Shown here one piece after another: positions 9,353 to 18,666 of a stretch of DNA of 64,000 bases. Each line of letters starts with the position of its first letter. Position 1 is the stretch's first letter. Source of the stretch: Candidatus Gastranaerophilales bacterium (GTDB lineage: Bacteria > Cyanobacteriota > Vampirovibrionia > Gastranaerophilales > Gastranaerophilaceae); NCBI GenBank assembly GCA_944322935.1, contig CALUQO010000003.1:1-64000 (forward strand), written 5' to 3'. The translations under genes were made by a program, and so were the position numbers. The notes beneath the pieces were generated by a model. That model was not told where the DNA came from, ran no database searches, and saw only the letters and a list, made by a program, of their open reading frames with translations.

Positions 9353-10429
9353 TTATCCCATATTGATTATTTGCTTACCAAATATTTTTACGCTTACTCT
9401 TGATTTATTAATTTTAACAGAAAAAATATTTCTTCTGATATTTTTCCATTTTTCTTTTTTAAGAACATTTTTTTCGTAGTTAATTAAAAACTGTTCGGGA
9501 GAATTAATTAAGCATCCTATCTTATTTTTGCCGTATTTGTTAAAAAATTCTTTTGTAAGTTCTTTGTTATTATTATATTGCAAAAATTGTTGAGAAACTC
9601 TCATCACAAAGTCTTTTCTGTATTCAGGTGCAATTCTTCTCATTGTCCAGCGGTAAGCCTTGTATTGTGCAATAAGCTTTTGCGTTATTGCGCGTTCTTT
9701 TATATCTTTGTGCTCACGCAAAAATTTGTCTATTTCATCGTATTCTTCACAAACATACAGGGCTTTAGCCGGATTGTTAATTGATGAATTGACATTATCC
9801 TGCCTGTAATACAGGTAAGCGTTATTTATGAATTTGATTTTTTTAGCCAAGGCAAGCACTTTAAATGAAAAAGAAGTGTCCTGATAGCTTGCTCCGGGTG
9901 TGGTTAAAAAATTTATGCCGTTGTTTTTTATCAAATCCCTTTTATATATTGCACTCCACAGCGTAGGCTGCAGTGTCAAGATTTCCGGGTGCTGCAGGGC
10001 ATTTATTATTGCTCCGTTGAAATCGTTAACCCTGCCGTTTTTTTCTTTGATATTGTCCCTTGTCCAAAAATTAAACCAATCACTTTTTACAATGTCACAG
10101 TCATTTTCTTTTGCAATATTGTAAAGGTTTTCAAACATGCCGGGGTCCGCAAAGTCATCAGCTTCAACAATACCGATGTATTCGCCGGTTGCTGCCTCAA
10201 TCCCCTTATTCATTGAATCACCATAGCCGGAATTTTGTTTGTTGATTACTTTTATGCGGGAATCTTTTTGCGCGTATTCATTCAATATTTCAACGGAACC
10301 GTCAGTTGAGCCGTCATTTACGCAAACAATTTCTATATCTTTTAGCGTTTGTTTAACAATACTTTCAAGGCATTCACCAAGATAAGCCTCTACATTGAAA
10401 ACAGGAACGATAACAGATACTTTTGTCAC
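9353..10429 (-). CDS. Family 2 glycosyltransferase with diverged C-terminal tag
   Basis: A 358-residue GT2 enzyme with VIVPVFNVE, NDGSTDGS, a GYGDSMN loop typical of EpsE/WcaA-type transferases, and EADDF as the DxD. The final 23 residues (bases 9356-9424) read FSVKINKSRVSVKIFGK and so on: a shortened, weakened version of the tag seen in the plus-strand glycan genes, at the same C-terminal place as in the gene at 40-1110. It overlaps the next upstream GT2 gene by 4 nt and lies 2 nt from the exporter gene, so it is co-transcribed with glf and galE. The transferred sugar could be Galf, but sequence does not say. Confidence 0.88.
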   Translation of the reverse strand: MTKVSVIVPVFNVEAYLGECLESIVKQTLKDIEIVCVNDGSTDGSVEILNEYAQKDSRIKVINKQNSGYGDSMNKGIEAATGEYIGIVEADDFADPGMFENLYNIAKENDCDIVKSDWFNFWTRDNIKEKNGRVNDFNGAIINALQHPEILTLQPTLWSAIYKRDLIKNNGINFLTTPGASYQDTSFSFKVLALAKKIKFINNAYLYYRQDNVNSSINNPAKALYVCEEYDEIDKFLREHKDIKERAITQKLIAQYKAYRWTMRRIAPEYRKDFVMRVSQQFLQYNNNKELTKEFFNKYGKNKIGCLINSPEQFLINYEKNVLKKEKWKNIRRNIFSVKINKSRVSVKIFGKQIINMG

Positions 10430-11409
10430 TTGTTAATCCCCCCGTTAAGGTGCTCGTAATAGTTTATAGGTTGTAATCTTATTACCCCCACAAGCTTGCC
10501 GAGGTTTTTGCTTGACAGGCCGAGCACATTATAAAATGCAGTAAGCCCGAAAATTATCGAAAAAGGACTTATCAAAATATTCAAAACGCAGATGATAAAT
10601 ATTTTTATTAAATATAAAAGCCTTCTTAGTCTTTTTTGCCCGGCTTTGTATTGCAAATATGAGCCCGAATATCCGTTATAGAAATTTCTGCTCAGAATCC
10701 AGCGCGCGTTGACCCTGTCTTTTCCGTTGATTTCGCGCACAATTGCATCGGGATTAAAGACTATTGTATATCCGGCTTTGCCTGCCCTGTAGAAGAAATC
10801 TCCGTCCTCTCCGCCCATAAAAACAAAAGAAGAATCAAACCAGATATCGTTGTCTTTTACTATTGATAAGGGAAAAAATGCGTTGTGGGTTGAGCAGACT
10901 TTTCTTATCTCTCCTTTTTTCTTGGTAGTTTTTTTGACAAAAATATTGTTGTTTGTAAGATAATCCGGAAAATCACCGTCAAAGCAGCAATACTCCGGCC
11001 CTGAAATAATAAAAGCATTCTCCTGAGTGTTATACAAATCAACAAGGTTGTAAAGCCACTCGGCATCGGCCACATCGTCATCATCGAGTATTGCTATATG
11101 TGACACCCCGAGATTAATAGCCTCTTTCAAGAGCCTGTTTCTTGCGCTGGCAAGCCCTCTTTTTTCTTCAACTTTATATGTAATTTCAAACGGAAAATCT
11201 GTTTGAATTTGTTTTACAACGGCTTGTGCAGAAGCGTCGGCATCATTATCAACCACAAGCACCTTTATTTCAATACCGTCCGGTATATGCAGTTTAGCAA
11301 TACTGTTTAATGTTTTCTCCAAAATCTCAGGTCTTAAGAAGGTATTGCAAGAAATTGCAATACTCTTTATTTCCGGCTTTATAAGATTTTGAGTTTGTGT
11401 TACTTCCAT
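10426..11409 (-). CDS. Family 2 glycosyltransferase with C-terminal membrane segment
   Basis: A 327-residue GT2 enzyme. The N-terminal Rossmann-like half has CNTFLRPEILEKTL, VVDNDAD, a GLASARNR loop and LDDDDVA as the DxD. A GGEDGDFFYR segment is the usual ED acid/base region. Residues ~265-300 are strongly hydrophobic (LIKIFIICVLNILISPF) and probably anchor it to the inner membrane. The start codon lies within galE (10-nt overlap) and its end overlaps the next GT2 gene, so translational coupling in one operon is likely. It is a candidate galactofuranosyltransferase because glf and galE precede it; this is inference only. Confidence 0.87.
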   Translation of the reverse strand: MEVTQTQNLIKPEIKSIAISCNTFLRPEILEKTLNSIAKLHIPDGIEIKVLVVDNDADASAQAVVKQIQTDFPFEITYKVEEKRGLASARNRLLKEAINLGVSHIAILDDDDVADAEWLYNLVDLYNTQENAFIISGPEYCCFDGDFPDYLTNNNIFVKKTTKKKGEIRKVCSTHNAFFPLSIVKDNDIWFDSSFVFMGGEDGDFFYRAGKAGYTIVFNPDAIVREINGKDRVNARWILSRNFYNGYSGSYLQYKAGQKRLRRLLYLIKIFIICVLNILISPFSIIFGLTAFYNVLGLSSKNLGKLVGVIRLQPINYYEHLNGGINK

Positions 11410-12407
11410 ATTACTTTTTTTAGATTTTGTAATTTTTGTTCAAATTTATAAGCTGTTTGTATACTGTGTTCTAATGAGTTTTCAGGTTTCCAGTTAAGAA
11501 CTGTTTTTGCCTTAGCTGCGTTGGCAAAAAGTGTTGCCGGATCACCGGGGCGTCTTTTTGCGACTTCTACATTTATTTTTCTGTTTAAGACTTTTTCACA
11601 TGTGTCAAAAACCTCTTTAACGCTGTTGCCGTTTTCCGTGCCGAGGTTAAACACTTCTGAGCGGTTTTCTTTTTCAAGCCACAGATAAGCGAGCTTGTGC
11701 GCCTGTGCCAAATCTTCTACATTTACATAATCTCTTATGCAGGTGCCATCAGGCGTTGGGTAGTCGTCGCCAAAAATTTTAAATGTTTTTTCATCTTCAA
11801 AAACGGATTTTAAAATATTGGGTATAAGGTGTGTTTCTATCTCGTGCCACTCACCGACGCGTCCTTGTGTGTCGCAGCCGGCTACATTAAAGTATCTTAA
11901 TTTTACCGATTTTAATCCGTAAGCAGAATCATAATCCGCCATGATTCTTTCCACCATCAATTTTGACGCACCGTAAGGATTGATAGGGTTTTGCGGATGT
12001 TTTTCATCTATCGGTGTGTAGTTGGGTTCTCCGTAAGTTGCGCAGGTGGAGGAGAAGATTATTTTTTTTACATTATGTTTAACCATGGTATCAAGCAGAT
12101 TAAGCGTGCCTAATGTATTGTTTCTGTAATATTTAGCCGGATTTTCCACACTCTCACCTACAAGTGAAAATGCCGCAAAGTGAATGACTGCATCTATTTT
12201 GTATTTTGAAAATACATTATCAATATCATCAATGTTTCTTAAATCACCTTTTTCGAAAATCACATTGCCTGCTTTTTTTAATTCTTCAATTGTTTCAATG
12301 TGTCCGGTTTCAAGATTGTCAAAGACAAGAACATCGTAATTGTCTTTTAAAAAATTCAGCACTGTGTGGCTGCCTATATAACCTGCACCGCCGGTTATTA
12401 AAATCAT
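11400..12407 (-). CDS. galE: UDP-glucose 4-epimerase
   Basis: A 335-residue extended short-chain dehydrogenase interconverting UDP-glucose and UDP-galactose with bound NAD. Seen directly: the GGAGYIGSH dinucleotide motif at the N-terminus, FAAFSLVGES, the catalytic SSTCATYG serine/threonine region, YGASK with the catalytic Tyr and Lys, and a C-terminal RRPGDPA loop typical of GalE. I chose ATG at 12407 over an upstream TTG because AGGAG lies 8 nt before it. The start overlaps the glf stop as ATGA. It supplies UDP-galactose to the mutase encoded just upstream. Confidence 0.95.
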   Translation of the reverse strand: MILITGGAGYIGSHTVLNFLKDNYDVLVFDNLETGHIETIEELKKAGNVIFEKGDLRNIDDIDNVFSKYKIDAVIHFAAFSLVGESVENPAKYYRNNTLGTLNLLDTMVKHNVKKIIFSSTCATYGEPNYTPIDEKHPQNPINPYGASKLMVERIMADYDSAYGLKSVKLRYFNVAGCDTQGRVGEWHEIETHLIPNILKSVFEDEKTFKIFGDDYPTPDGTCIRDYVNVEDLAQAHKLAYLWLEKENRSEVFNLGTENGNSVKEVFDTCEKVLNRKINVEVAKRRPGDPATLFANAAKAKTVLNWKPENSLEHSIQTAYKFEQKLQNLKKVIWK

Positions 12408-13510
12408 TTGCAAATCTCCTCAAATAAGTTTATTGCTCTGGTTATAGCCTGATCCATGTTGTAATATTTATAATCGCCAAGCCTGCCTAAAAAGTATACA
12501 TTATCCAGCCTTTTGGCATCTTCAAGATATTTGTTGTATAGTTCTGTATTTTCCGGTTTCGGTATAGGATAATACCTTTCATTTTTACCGTTTTCAAAGG
12601 CTTCGGAGTATTCTTTAGCGATTACTGTCTTGTTTGAAATATCATTAAGATAATATTTGTACTCATGAATCCTTGTAAAATCGTAGTTGCAAGGATAATT
12701 AACAACCGCGTTTGACTGGTAATGCTCATGGTTGTGGGTTTCGAGTTTAAAATTTACACTTCTGTAAGGCAATTCCCCGTATTTGTAGTCAAAAAACTCA
12801 TCAATCGGGCCTGTATAAAAAATTCTGTCAAAATGACCGGAAAGGTCTTTGTAATCAGTGTTAAGTTTTACGGAAATGTTTTTGTGTTTTAATATTCTTT
12901 CAACAACTTTTGTGTAACCGCCTGTCGGAATACCCTGATATTTGTCCTGAAAATATCTGTCGTCGCAGCTTATGTAAACAGGCACTCTGGCTGTGACTGC
13001 ACTGTCCACTTCATCGGGGGAATTTCCCCATTGTTTGTTTGTATAATGCAAAAATACTTTTTCATAAACGTAATTTGCAAGGAATTTTAAATCATTGTCA
13101 GCCTGTTTTTGAAATTCTAATATAGGCACCTTTTTATTGTACTCAAATGCTTTCAGCAGCTTTTCTTCCAGCCTTGCTGCAAGAGATTTAGGAAAAACAT
13201 CATAAAGGGTATTTATATTAAAAGGAATTGTTGTTTCTATGCCGTCAATTACCGCAACGACTTTGTGCATGTATGTATTAAAATCAGTAAATCTTCTTAT
13301 AAAACTCCAAACTTTTTCATCATTGGTGTGAAAAATATGCGAACCGTATTTGTGAATTTTGATACCGTTCTCATCCGTATAGTCATAGCTGTTGCCTGCG
13401 ATATGTTCTTTTTTATCAATTACAAGAACCTGTTCGTCAAATTGCTCAGCAACCAATCTTGCAATTACCGCTCCTGAAAATCCTGCACCTACAACCAAGT
13501 TTTGTTTCAT
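12404..13510 (-). CDS. glf: UDP-galactopyranose mutase
   Basis: A 368-residue FAD enzyme that contracts UDP-galactopyranose to UDP-galactofuranose, the donor for Galf in surface glycans. The N-terminal VVGAGFSGAV FAD motif, IDKKEHIAGNSYD, YGSHIFHTN (active-site loop) and the C-terminal LGRLGDYKYYNMD flavin-contact segment are all present, and the length is normal. It is the first gene of the minus-strand operon glf-galE-GT2-GT2-ABC. An AT-rich, TATAAT-containing stretch just upstream (around 13540-13555, minus strand) may hold its promoter. Confidence 0.96.
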   Translation of the reverse strand: MKQNLVVGAGFSGAVIARLVAEQFDEQVLVIDKKEHIAGNSYDYTDENGIKIHKYGSHIFHTNDEKVWSFIRRFTDFNTYMHKVVAVIDGIETTIPFNINTLYDVFPKSLAARLEEKLLKAFEYNKKVPILEFQKQADNDLKFLANYVYEKVFLHYTNKQWGNSPDEVDSAVTARVPVYISCDDRYFQDKYQGIPTGGYTKVVERILKHKNISVKLNTDYKDLSGHFDRIFYTGPIDEFFDYKYGELPYRSVNFKLETHNHEHYQSNAVVNYPCNYDFTRIHEYKYYLNDISNKTVIAKEYSEAFENGKNERYYPIPKPENTELYNKYLEDAKRLDNVYFLGRLGDYKYYNMDQAITRAINLFEEICK

Positions 13511-13779
13511 AACAACCCTGTAATTTATTGTTTCCGTTTTAAATTATAATACAAAAAATTTTTTAAGCCATTACATGTATTCAATTCTTGCCTTTGCCTG
13601 AGTATTGATAGTAATCATAAAGTATAATCAGTTTAATATCAATATATGAAGTATCCGCTCAGAAAAACAAGTTAAATATTTTTGTAACAAATTTTACAAT
13701 TTTATTATTTTTATGCAAAAATCAGGTCTGTTTGGTTTTTATAACATCGTGTGGAAGTTCAAGGAATGAATGTACAGTC

Positions 13780-14160
13780 ATGACCTCACCGGTTTCATCA
13801 ACAAGTATACAGAATATACCTTCTCAACCGATAGGCGCATATTCGCTTAACGGAGGCAATGATTTTCGCGCCGGTCATTTTGTTGTGAATCCGCCGCCTA
13901 TAAAAAAATACTCTTTTTATGATGAAATTTATGTGGACCCGAATTTTTACAAACAACTGATAAACCCCAAAAGTAAAGCGTTTTATTCAAAAAACCTTAT
14001 AAAAGAAGAAGATATAAAGCCTAAAAAAAATAAAATCAACGCCGCATTAAAAACAGCAGCGTTTTTGGCTGGTATCTTTCTTGCTTATGTATATCGTGCT
14101 AATATAAAAACATTCTTAGCCGATGCTTTTACAAAGCTAAAAAAACTGGTAAAGAAATAA
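13780..14160 (+). CDS. Small unknown protein with C-terminal membrane helix
   Basis: I do not recognise a family. The 126-residue product starts MTSPVSSTSIQNIP, has a Pro/Asn-rich middle (VVNPPPIKKYSFYDE), a lysine-rich stretch and then one hydrophobic helix near residues 95-112 (AALKTAAFLAGIFLAYVY). It ends with an amphipathic Lys-rich tail, like a tail-anchored or amphipathic membrane-binding protein. A TTG-started longer frame exists from 13732, but the ATG at 13780 with AGGAA upstream is more likely. The P-V-S opening resembles the first box of the N-terminal signature seen in other unknown proteins of this window. Confidence 0.55.
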   Translation: MTSPVSSTSIQNIPSQPIGAYSLNGGNDFRAGHFVVNPPPIKKYSFYDEIYVDPNFYKQLINPKSKAFYSKNLIKEEDIKPKKNKINAALKTAAFLAGIFLAYVYRANIKTFLADAFTKLKKLVKK

Positions 14161-14216
14161 TATAAATCCCTTATTCAAAGGGTTAAATTACTAAATTATC
14201 AAGTCATAATCAAAAT

Positions 14217-14960
14217 ATGAACTCATCACAGCAAAACAACCCTGACAACAACAATCAAAAAAAAGAATTTTTTCAGTTGACCGGGCAGCAGCTTTCGGTC
14301 AACATACACCGCTATGAAAAAGTTTTGAACAAGCCTCAGGTCACTATTTTTAATAAAAAGCAGCTTGATGAGATAGAAGAAGAAAAAAAAGAACGTCTTT
14401 TGTTAAAACGTTTAAACGCAACTGACAGCGCAATGATTGAAGAGTGTGCCTACAAAGTTATAGACAACCCCGAAATTAAGCTCGAAAAGAAAATGGAAAA
14501 CTGTGAAAAAGCCCTTGCCGAGGTTAAAGAAAAGCTTACCGTTGCACAAACAGTTCAGGATGCAAAAGCCCAGAAAGCGCTTTTATACAAAAAAAGTGTG
14601 CTGGAAAAAAATCTTGAGGCTCTTCAAAAACAATACAGCGAGCAAAATTTTGAAACAGGTTTTATCAGCTTCTTTACAAAAATGCTTTTGCTCCCGCAAA
14701 AAATAAAAACAAATTGCACAAAAAGTATAAAACGAATTTTAATGCATTCAGCATTTTTAAGACAGTTCAAACCTCTGGCCAGGGCTTTGGCCGTAAGAGA
14801 AACTATCTGGAGACTGAATAAAATAAACAAGTCCGTTGATGAACTCGTAAAAATGAAGGTGCCTTTCGGCGAACAGGAAGAAAAGTACGAAACACTTGTT
14901 AATCATCTTCAACGCGCGGGAGCACTGCATTCGCAAATATTAAAAGATTTAAAAAATTAA
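14217..14960 (+). CDS. Unknown coiled-coil protein
   Basis: A 247-residue protein of no recognised family. The first ~20 residues are Gln/Asn-rich. Residues ~55-145 are highly charged with long Glu/Lys heptad-like runs (EIEEEKKERLLLK, EKKMENCEKALAEVKEKL), predicting a coiled coil. A more hydrophobic part follows (FISFFTKMLLLPQ), then helical C-terminal sequence. It follows another unknown gene by 56 nt on the same strand. Its last 4 nt overlap the end of a convergent gene. No strong ribosome-binding site is visible before ATG 14217. Confidence 0.6.
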   Translation: MNSSQQNNPDNNNQKKEFFQLTGQQLSVNIHRYEKVLNKPQVTIFNKKQLDEIEEEKKERLLLKRLNATDSAMIEECAYKVIDNPEIKLEKKMENCEKALAEVKEKLTVAQTVQDAKAQKALLYKKSVLEKNLEALQKQYSEQNFETGFISFFTKMLLLPQKIKTNCTKSIKRILMHSAFLRQFKPLARALAVRETIWRLNKINKSVDELVKMKVPFGEQEEKYETLVNHLQRAGALHSQILKDLKN

Positions 14961-15238
14961 TTTTCACAGGTCATGTAACCTAATATACTGAAGGCTATGA
15001 TTTTTTCTTCATTAACATTCAGCCATTCATATTTTGGGCTTTCTATGTTGCAGCTGCACTCGTCAAAGTGGTGGCAGATTGTTGCATTTTTTAATGTGAG
15101 TATATCTTTCAGGCCGTCTTTGTCATCTTTTACAACGTTGCCATAGGCTTTAAAGCTTTCCGTAAATATAACTATATCCGTTACTCCGCCTGCCATGTCA
15201 ATAGCTTTGTATATTCTGTCAAGAACATTTACGCCCAT
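14957..15238 (-). CDS. Small unknown Cys/His protein
   Basis: A 93-residue protein of unknown function. Start ATG 15238 is chosen because AAGGAG precedes it by 6 nt; a longer in-frame form adds only a spurious hydrophobic lead. The centre contains CHHFDECSC, a possible metal-binding cluster of Cys and His, and the C-terminus ends in another Cys (YMTCEN). It is convergent with, and overlaps by 4 nt, the coiled-coil gene. Its upstream region carries two perfect palindromes (15367-15386 and 15467-15482), so it may be a regulated gene. Confidence 0.6.
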   Translation of the reverse strand: MGVNVLDRIYKAIDMAGGVTDIVIFTESFKAYGNVVKDDKDGLKDILTLKNATICHHFDECSCNIESPKYEWLNVNEEKIIAFSILGYMTCEN

Positions 15239-15366
15239 AAAAAACTCCTTTCTCACAATACTAACAAAAAGGATTATTAAGTTTAAATATAATTTTTTCA
15301 TTCCCTCATCCGGTATTTTTCAGGATATTTTGTTATTTCCGATAAAAATGTAATCGATGAGCCGTT

Positions 15367-15386
15367 TATATGTTACGTAACATATA
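15367..15386. promoter_or_regulatory. Perfect 20-bp palindrome, member of a dispersed motif
   Basis: TATATGTTACGTAACATATA is self-complementary over all 20 bases. It lies about 130 bp upstream of the small gene starting at 15238. Its right half extends into TTACGTAACATATACAA, which recurs exactly at 62121-62137 and, inverted, at 61234-61250, with a weaker copy at 38893-38910. It may be an operator or a relic of a dispersed repeat. Confidence 0.55.
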
Positions 15387-15466
15387 CAATTTCGATGACA
15401 AATGTTGCCGCAAAATCGCTGAACATACACGGCTACAGCGCCTGTGCGTGAGAACGGTACTACAAC

Positions 15467-15482
15467 ATTGCAATATTGCAAT
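15467..15482. promoter_or_regulatory. Perfect 16-bp palindrome
   Basis: ATTGCAATATTGCAAT is self-complementary. It lies between the stop of the membrane protein gene (15492) and the upstream region of the small gene at 15238. It could be a protein-binding site; no regulator gene is adjacent. Confidence 0.4.
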
Positions 15483-15491
15483 CAACAGCTT

Positions 15492-16208
15492 TTACCATAT
15501 GATTACAACAGCTCCGTCATGTCCTTTTTGAGCTTTGGCAGTTATTTGTGACGTTTTTTTGTCATATTGTCCGCCAAGACCGTATTTTGCACTTTTGGAA
15601 ATATCGTATAAATAATAATATTTTTCTGGAATATGATACTCATCCTGCTTTTGTTCATTACCGACAGGCGTCATGCGCGTAGCTTTCGAGCCGCCCTTTG
15701 CCGTTATTTTTAAAGCGTCTATAGTCGTGGATTCACCGTCTTTAGCATCTATGAAATTGTTATTTTCATCAATATACGTGCCGGAACCGCCTCTGCCTAT
15801 TTTTATTACAATAACCGGATTGGTAATTTGTTTGTGCATTGAAACAATCTCGCCGTTTTTTCCGCTTTCATAAGGGGTTGCCCCTCCTCCTGCGCCTGTT
15901 GCAAATATAAAAAAGCCCGCATTTACTTTAGGGCGTGAAAACAGGCAGCTGAGCGCCGTTGCACTGTGTACAAGTTCTTCATTATTTCCGTTAATTTTAT
16001 ATAATTTTCCGACATGTTCTCCGTTTGAATTGAGCGTACACACAAACCTGCCGCGTGCATGTTTTTTTGCAAAATCAATCACTTTTGCACTGATATACGG
16101 CTTAAAAACCACAAAAATAAGCTGACTTGCAATAAAAAACGCAAGAACAACGATTAACAAAATTTTTACCCCTGTACACTCCGGTATTTTTAACCCTGAT
16201 TTGCTCAT
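15492..16208 (-). CDS. Unknown single-pass membrane protein with glycine-rich exported domain
   Basis: A 238-residue protein of no recognised family. Residues ~14-36 form one hydrophobic helix (VKILLIVVLAFFIASQLIFVVF), followed by a polar, probably periplasmic domain. That domain has glycine-rich loops (ATGAGGGATPY, KIGRGGSGTY) and ends in AVVIIW. A good RBS (AAGGATT) precedes ATG 16208. The glycine-rich loops with a hydrophobic end resemble exported filament or adhesin-like proteins, but there is no prepilin cleavage motif. It stands alone between the palindrome region and the divergent PFK gene. Confidence 0.55.
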   Translation of the reverse strand: MSKSGLKIPECTGVKILLIVVLAFFIASQLIFVVFKPYISAKVIDFAKKHARGRFVCTLNSNGEHVGKLYKINGNNEELVHSATALSCLFSRPKVNAGFFIFATGAGGGATPYESGKNGEIVSMHKQITNPVIVIKIGRGGSGTYIDENNNFIDAKDGESTTIDALKITAKGGSKATRMTPVGNEQKQDEYHIPEKYYYLYDISKSAKYGLGGQYDKKTSQITAKAQKGHDGAVVIIW

Positions 16209-16471
16209 ACAATCCTTATAAAAGTATAAGATATTTTAGTATTTTTTCCGGCTAATTGCAACTAAACAGGCAAAACACTTTCTCAAAAAAATTAAGCGCG
16301 TCCTAACATCCCCGAGTAGCCGAAAATCCCCCGGTGCGTTTCGAGATTTTACGGAAAGCGAAAAGCAAATTCGGCTCTGTTTTGTGAGTTTTTCAGCGTG
16401 ATTTTTGATTGTTTGTTTTTGTGCTAAAATCTCACATGTATTATTTATAGAGAAACATGAGGATAACAATT

Positions 16472-18151
16472 ATGGTTGAACTTTCACCTTTGCAAAAAGC
16501 AAGATTGGCATTTGAACCTGTTCTTCCTTCTACACTTGCCGCAGGCATTAAAAAAGTAGAGGTTATTGAAGGCGAAAAAACAGAATGCGTTAAAGATCAG
16601 GAGCAGATTAAAAGACTTTTTGAAAACACATACGGCAAATGCACTGTTACATTTAAATCAGGCAGTGAACACGAATTTTCCGCAAGAAACGTAGGTGTAA
16701 TATTATCGGGCGGTCAGGCTCCCGGCGGACACAACGTTGTCGCAGGGTTATATGATGCATTAAAGCAGGCTAACCCCGAAAGCAAATTGTACGGTTTCTT
16801 AGGCGGCCCGTCAGGTATTATCGACGGCGAATACATTGAATTGACTGACGAAATTATCGATGCTTACAGAAACACCGGCGGTTTTGATATTATAGGTTCC
16901 GGAAGAACAAAACTTGAAACAGAAGAACAGTTTGAAAAAGCTCTGGAAAACTGCAAAAAATTGAATATCACAGGCATTGTTATCATAGGCGGCGACGATT
17001 CCAACACAAACGCCGCAATGCTTGCTGAATGGTTTGTTTCCAAAAACGCAGGTATTCAGGTTATCGGCTGTCCCAAAACAATTGACGGTGACTTGAAAAA
17101 CGACCAGATAGAAATATCTTTCGGTTTTGACACCGCAACAAAAACTTATGCGGAACTCGTCGGTAACATCGAAAGAGATGTTAACTCCGCTAAAAAATAC
17201 TGGCACTTTGTTAAAGTTATGGGCAGAAGCGCCACTCACGTAGCTTTAGAAGTTGCTTTGCAAACTCAGCCTAACATCACTTTAATTTCGGAAGAAGTTG
17301 AAGAAAAGAAAATGTCATTAAAACAAATTGTAAATTATATGGCTGACATCATTGCAAGACGTGCTAACGACGGCAAAAACTTCGGTGTTGCATTGATTCC
17401 TGAAGGGTTAATCGAATTTATCCCCGAAATGAAAACAATGATTGCTAACCTCAACGATGTTATGTCTACATTAGAACAGGATGCTTCTTACAATAAATTG
17501 ACAGTACCGGCTGACAGATTCGACTTCATCGAAAGCAGACTTGAACCTGAAAATGCTGCTGTTTTTGAATCTCTTCCTGTTTTAATCAAAGCACAATTGC
17601 TTATGGACAGAGACCCTCACGGAAACGTTCAGGTTTCTAAAATTGAAACAGAAAAACTCTTAATCGAAATGATTAAGGTAAAACTTGCAGAAATGAAAGC
17701 TCAAGGTGAGTTTATGGGCAAATTCTCTGACCAGTGCCACTTCTTTGGCTACGAAGGCAGATGTGCATTCCCGTCTAACTTTGACGCAAACTACTGCTAT
17801 GCACTTGGCTTTAATGCTTACGCATTGATTCAATCAGGTTTGACCGGATATCTTTCATCAGTAAGAAATCTTACTGCTCCGTCTAAAGACTGGGTAGCAG
17901 GCGGTGTTCCTCTTACAATGATGATGAACATGGAAAAACGTCACGGTCATATGAAACCTGTTATCCAAAAAGCACTCGTAAGACTGGACGGCCCTGTGTT
18001 CAAAAAGCTCGAAGCAAACAGAGAAAACTGGGCTATGAACGACGAATACATTTTCCCCGGCTCAATCCAGTACTGGGGCCCGTCAGAAGTTTGCGACATC
18101 ACGACACAAACTCTTAAACTCGAAAGAGAAGCTGCTCCGGCTTCCGTATAA
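16472..18151 (+). CDS. pfp: PPi-dependent phosphofructokinase
   Basis: A 559-residue 6-phosphofructokinase of the long plant-like PPi type. It would phosphorylate fructose 6-phosphate with pyrophosphate (reversible glycolytic step, cytoplasm). Motifs: [11 protein letters not shown] at the phosphate-donor site; GGDDSNTNA, where the second Asp in place of the Gly of ATP enzymes marks PPi use; [10 protein letters not shown] with the catalytic Asp; [11 protein letters not shown]; and the C-terminal [10 protein letters not shown]. The start is ATG 16472, since AGGATAACAATT gives proper RBS spacing; an ATG at 16457 lacks one. A strong terminator follows. PPi use spares ATP, in line with a fermentative lifestyle. 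Confidence 0.93.
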   Translation: MVELSPLQKARLAFEPVLPSTLAAGIKKVEVIEGEKTECVKDQEQIKRLFENTYGKCTVTFKSGSEHEFSARNVGVILSGGQAPGGHNVVAGLYDALKQANPESKLYGFLGGPSGIIDGEYIELTDEIIDAYRNTGGFDIIGSGRTKLETEEQFEKALENCKKLNITGIVIIGGDDSNTNAAMLAEWFVSKNAGIQVIGCPKTIDGDLKNDQIEISFGFDTATKTYAELVGNIERDVNSAKKYWHFVKVMGRSATHVALEVALQTQPNITLISEEVEEKKMSLKQIVNYMADIIARRANDGKNFGVALIPEGLIEFIPEMKTMIANLNDVMSTLEQDASYNKLTVPADRFDFIESRLEPENAAVFESLPVLIKAQLLMDRDPHGNVQVSKIETEKLLIEMIKVKLAEMKAQGEFMGKFSDQCHFFGYEGRCAFPSNFDANYCYALGFNAYALIQSGLTGYLSSVRNLTAPSKDWVAGGVPLTMMMNMEKRHGHMKPVIQKALVRLDGPVFKKLEANRENWAMNDEYIFPGSIQYWGPSEVCDITTQTLKLEREAAPASV

Positions 18152-18172
18152 GTCTCGGGTTAAAGGATAAAT

Positions 18173-18205
18173 AAAAAAGGCGGATATTTTATACCCGCCT
18201 TTTTT
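18173..18205. terminator. Intrinsic terminator after PPi-PFK
   Basis: An 11-bp stem AAAAAAGGCGG / CCGCCTTTTTT with T-runs on both strands. It serves the PFK gene and the convergent gene ending at 18217. Confidence 0.9.
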
Positions 18206-18216
18206 GTTGTTTGTTT

Positions 18217-18666
18217 TTATATTGAACATTTTTTTGTGAATTTATTCACAAATTTTGCCAATAGAATTGCATCTGCGCCTAAAAAGGGCCTCGGCAATTC
18301 GGAATTTTTTTTGAATAACCTTTGCTTGGCTGCATCTACAGAGCTGAGAATATCTTCTTTTGTAAATTTGTCTACCGTTTTATAACGATGCTCTGTTGGC
18401 ATATAACCTTTGGGGTCTATGGATAATGTCGCCCATTCGCCCTTCTTTTTCCCGATTTTGGTTACAAAAAATATAAGACATTTTACTTTTGAGAGGGGGC
18501 CTATTTTGCCTATAACCTCGATATCTGCATCATTGCCGGCCTTAACAAGGTCGTCAAAAGATTCTTTAAGCGCCTGAGCGCCTATTTTGTAAGCTTTTTT
18601 AGGTATTGGCTTAAGCGCTTTAAAATTTTGTTTAAGACGGAAATTGTCGCTTTGTTTTATTTTCAT
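18217..18666 (-). CDS. Unknown protein with N-terminal NFKA signature
   Basis: A 149-residue protein with no family I can name. It begins MKIKQSDN and has Q-N-F-K-A at residues 13-17, matching the two-box N-terminal signature shared with the genes at 19172, 35514, 43486, 44993 and 63651. The body looks mixed alpha/beta (ALKESFDDLVKAGNDADIEVIG; LIFFVTKIGKKKGEW), then a Lys-rich end. No signal peptide or membrane helix is evident. It is convergent with the PFK gene and shares its terminator. Confidence 0.6.
   Translation of the reverse strand: MKIKQSDNFRLKQNFKALKPIPKKAYKIGAQALKESFDDLVKAGNDADIEVIGKIGPLSKVKCLIFFVTKIGKKKGEWATLSIDPKGYMPTEHRYKTVDKFTKEDILSSVDAAKQRLFKKNSELPRPFLGADAILLAKFVNKFTKKCSI

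Noticed and set aside
15302-15491. Attachment site for a prophage near the palindromes
   Set aside because: No integrase, tRNA end or phage gene is nearby; the palindromes are better viewed as operators or dispersed repeats.
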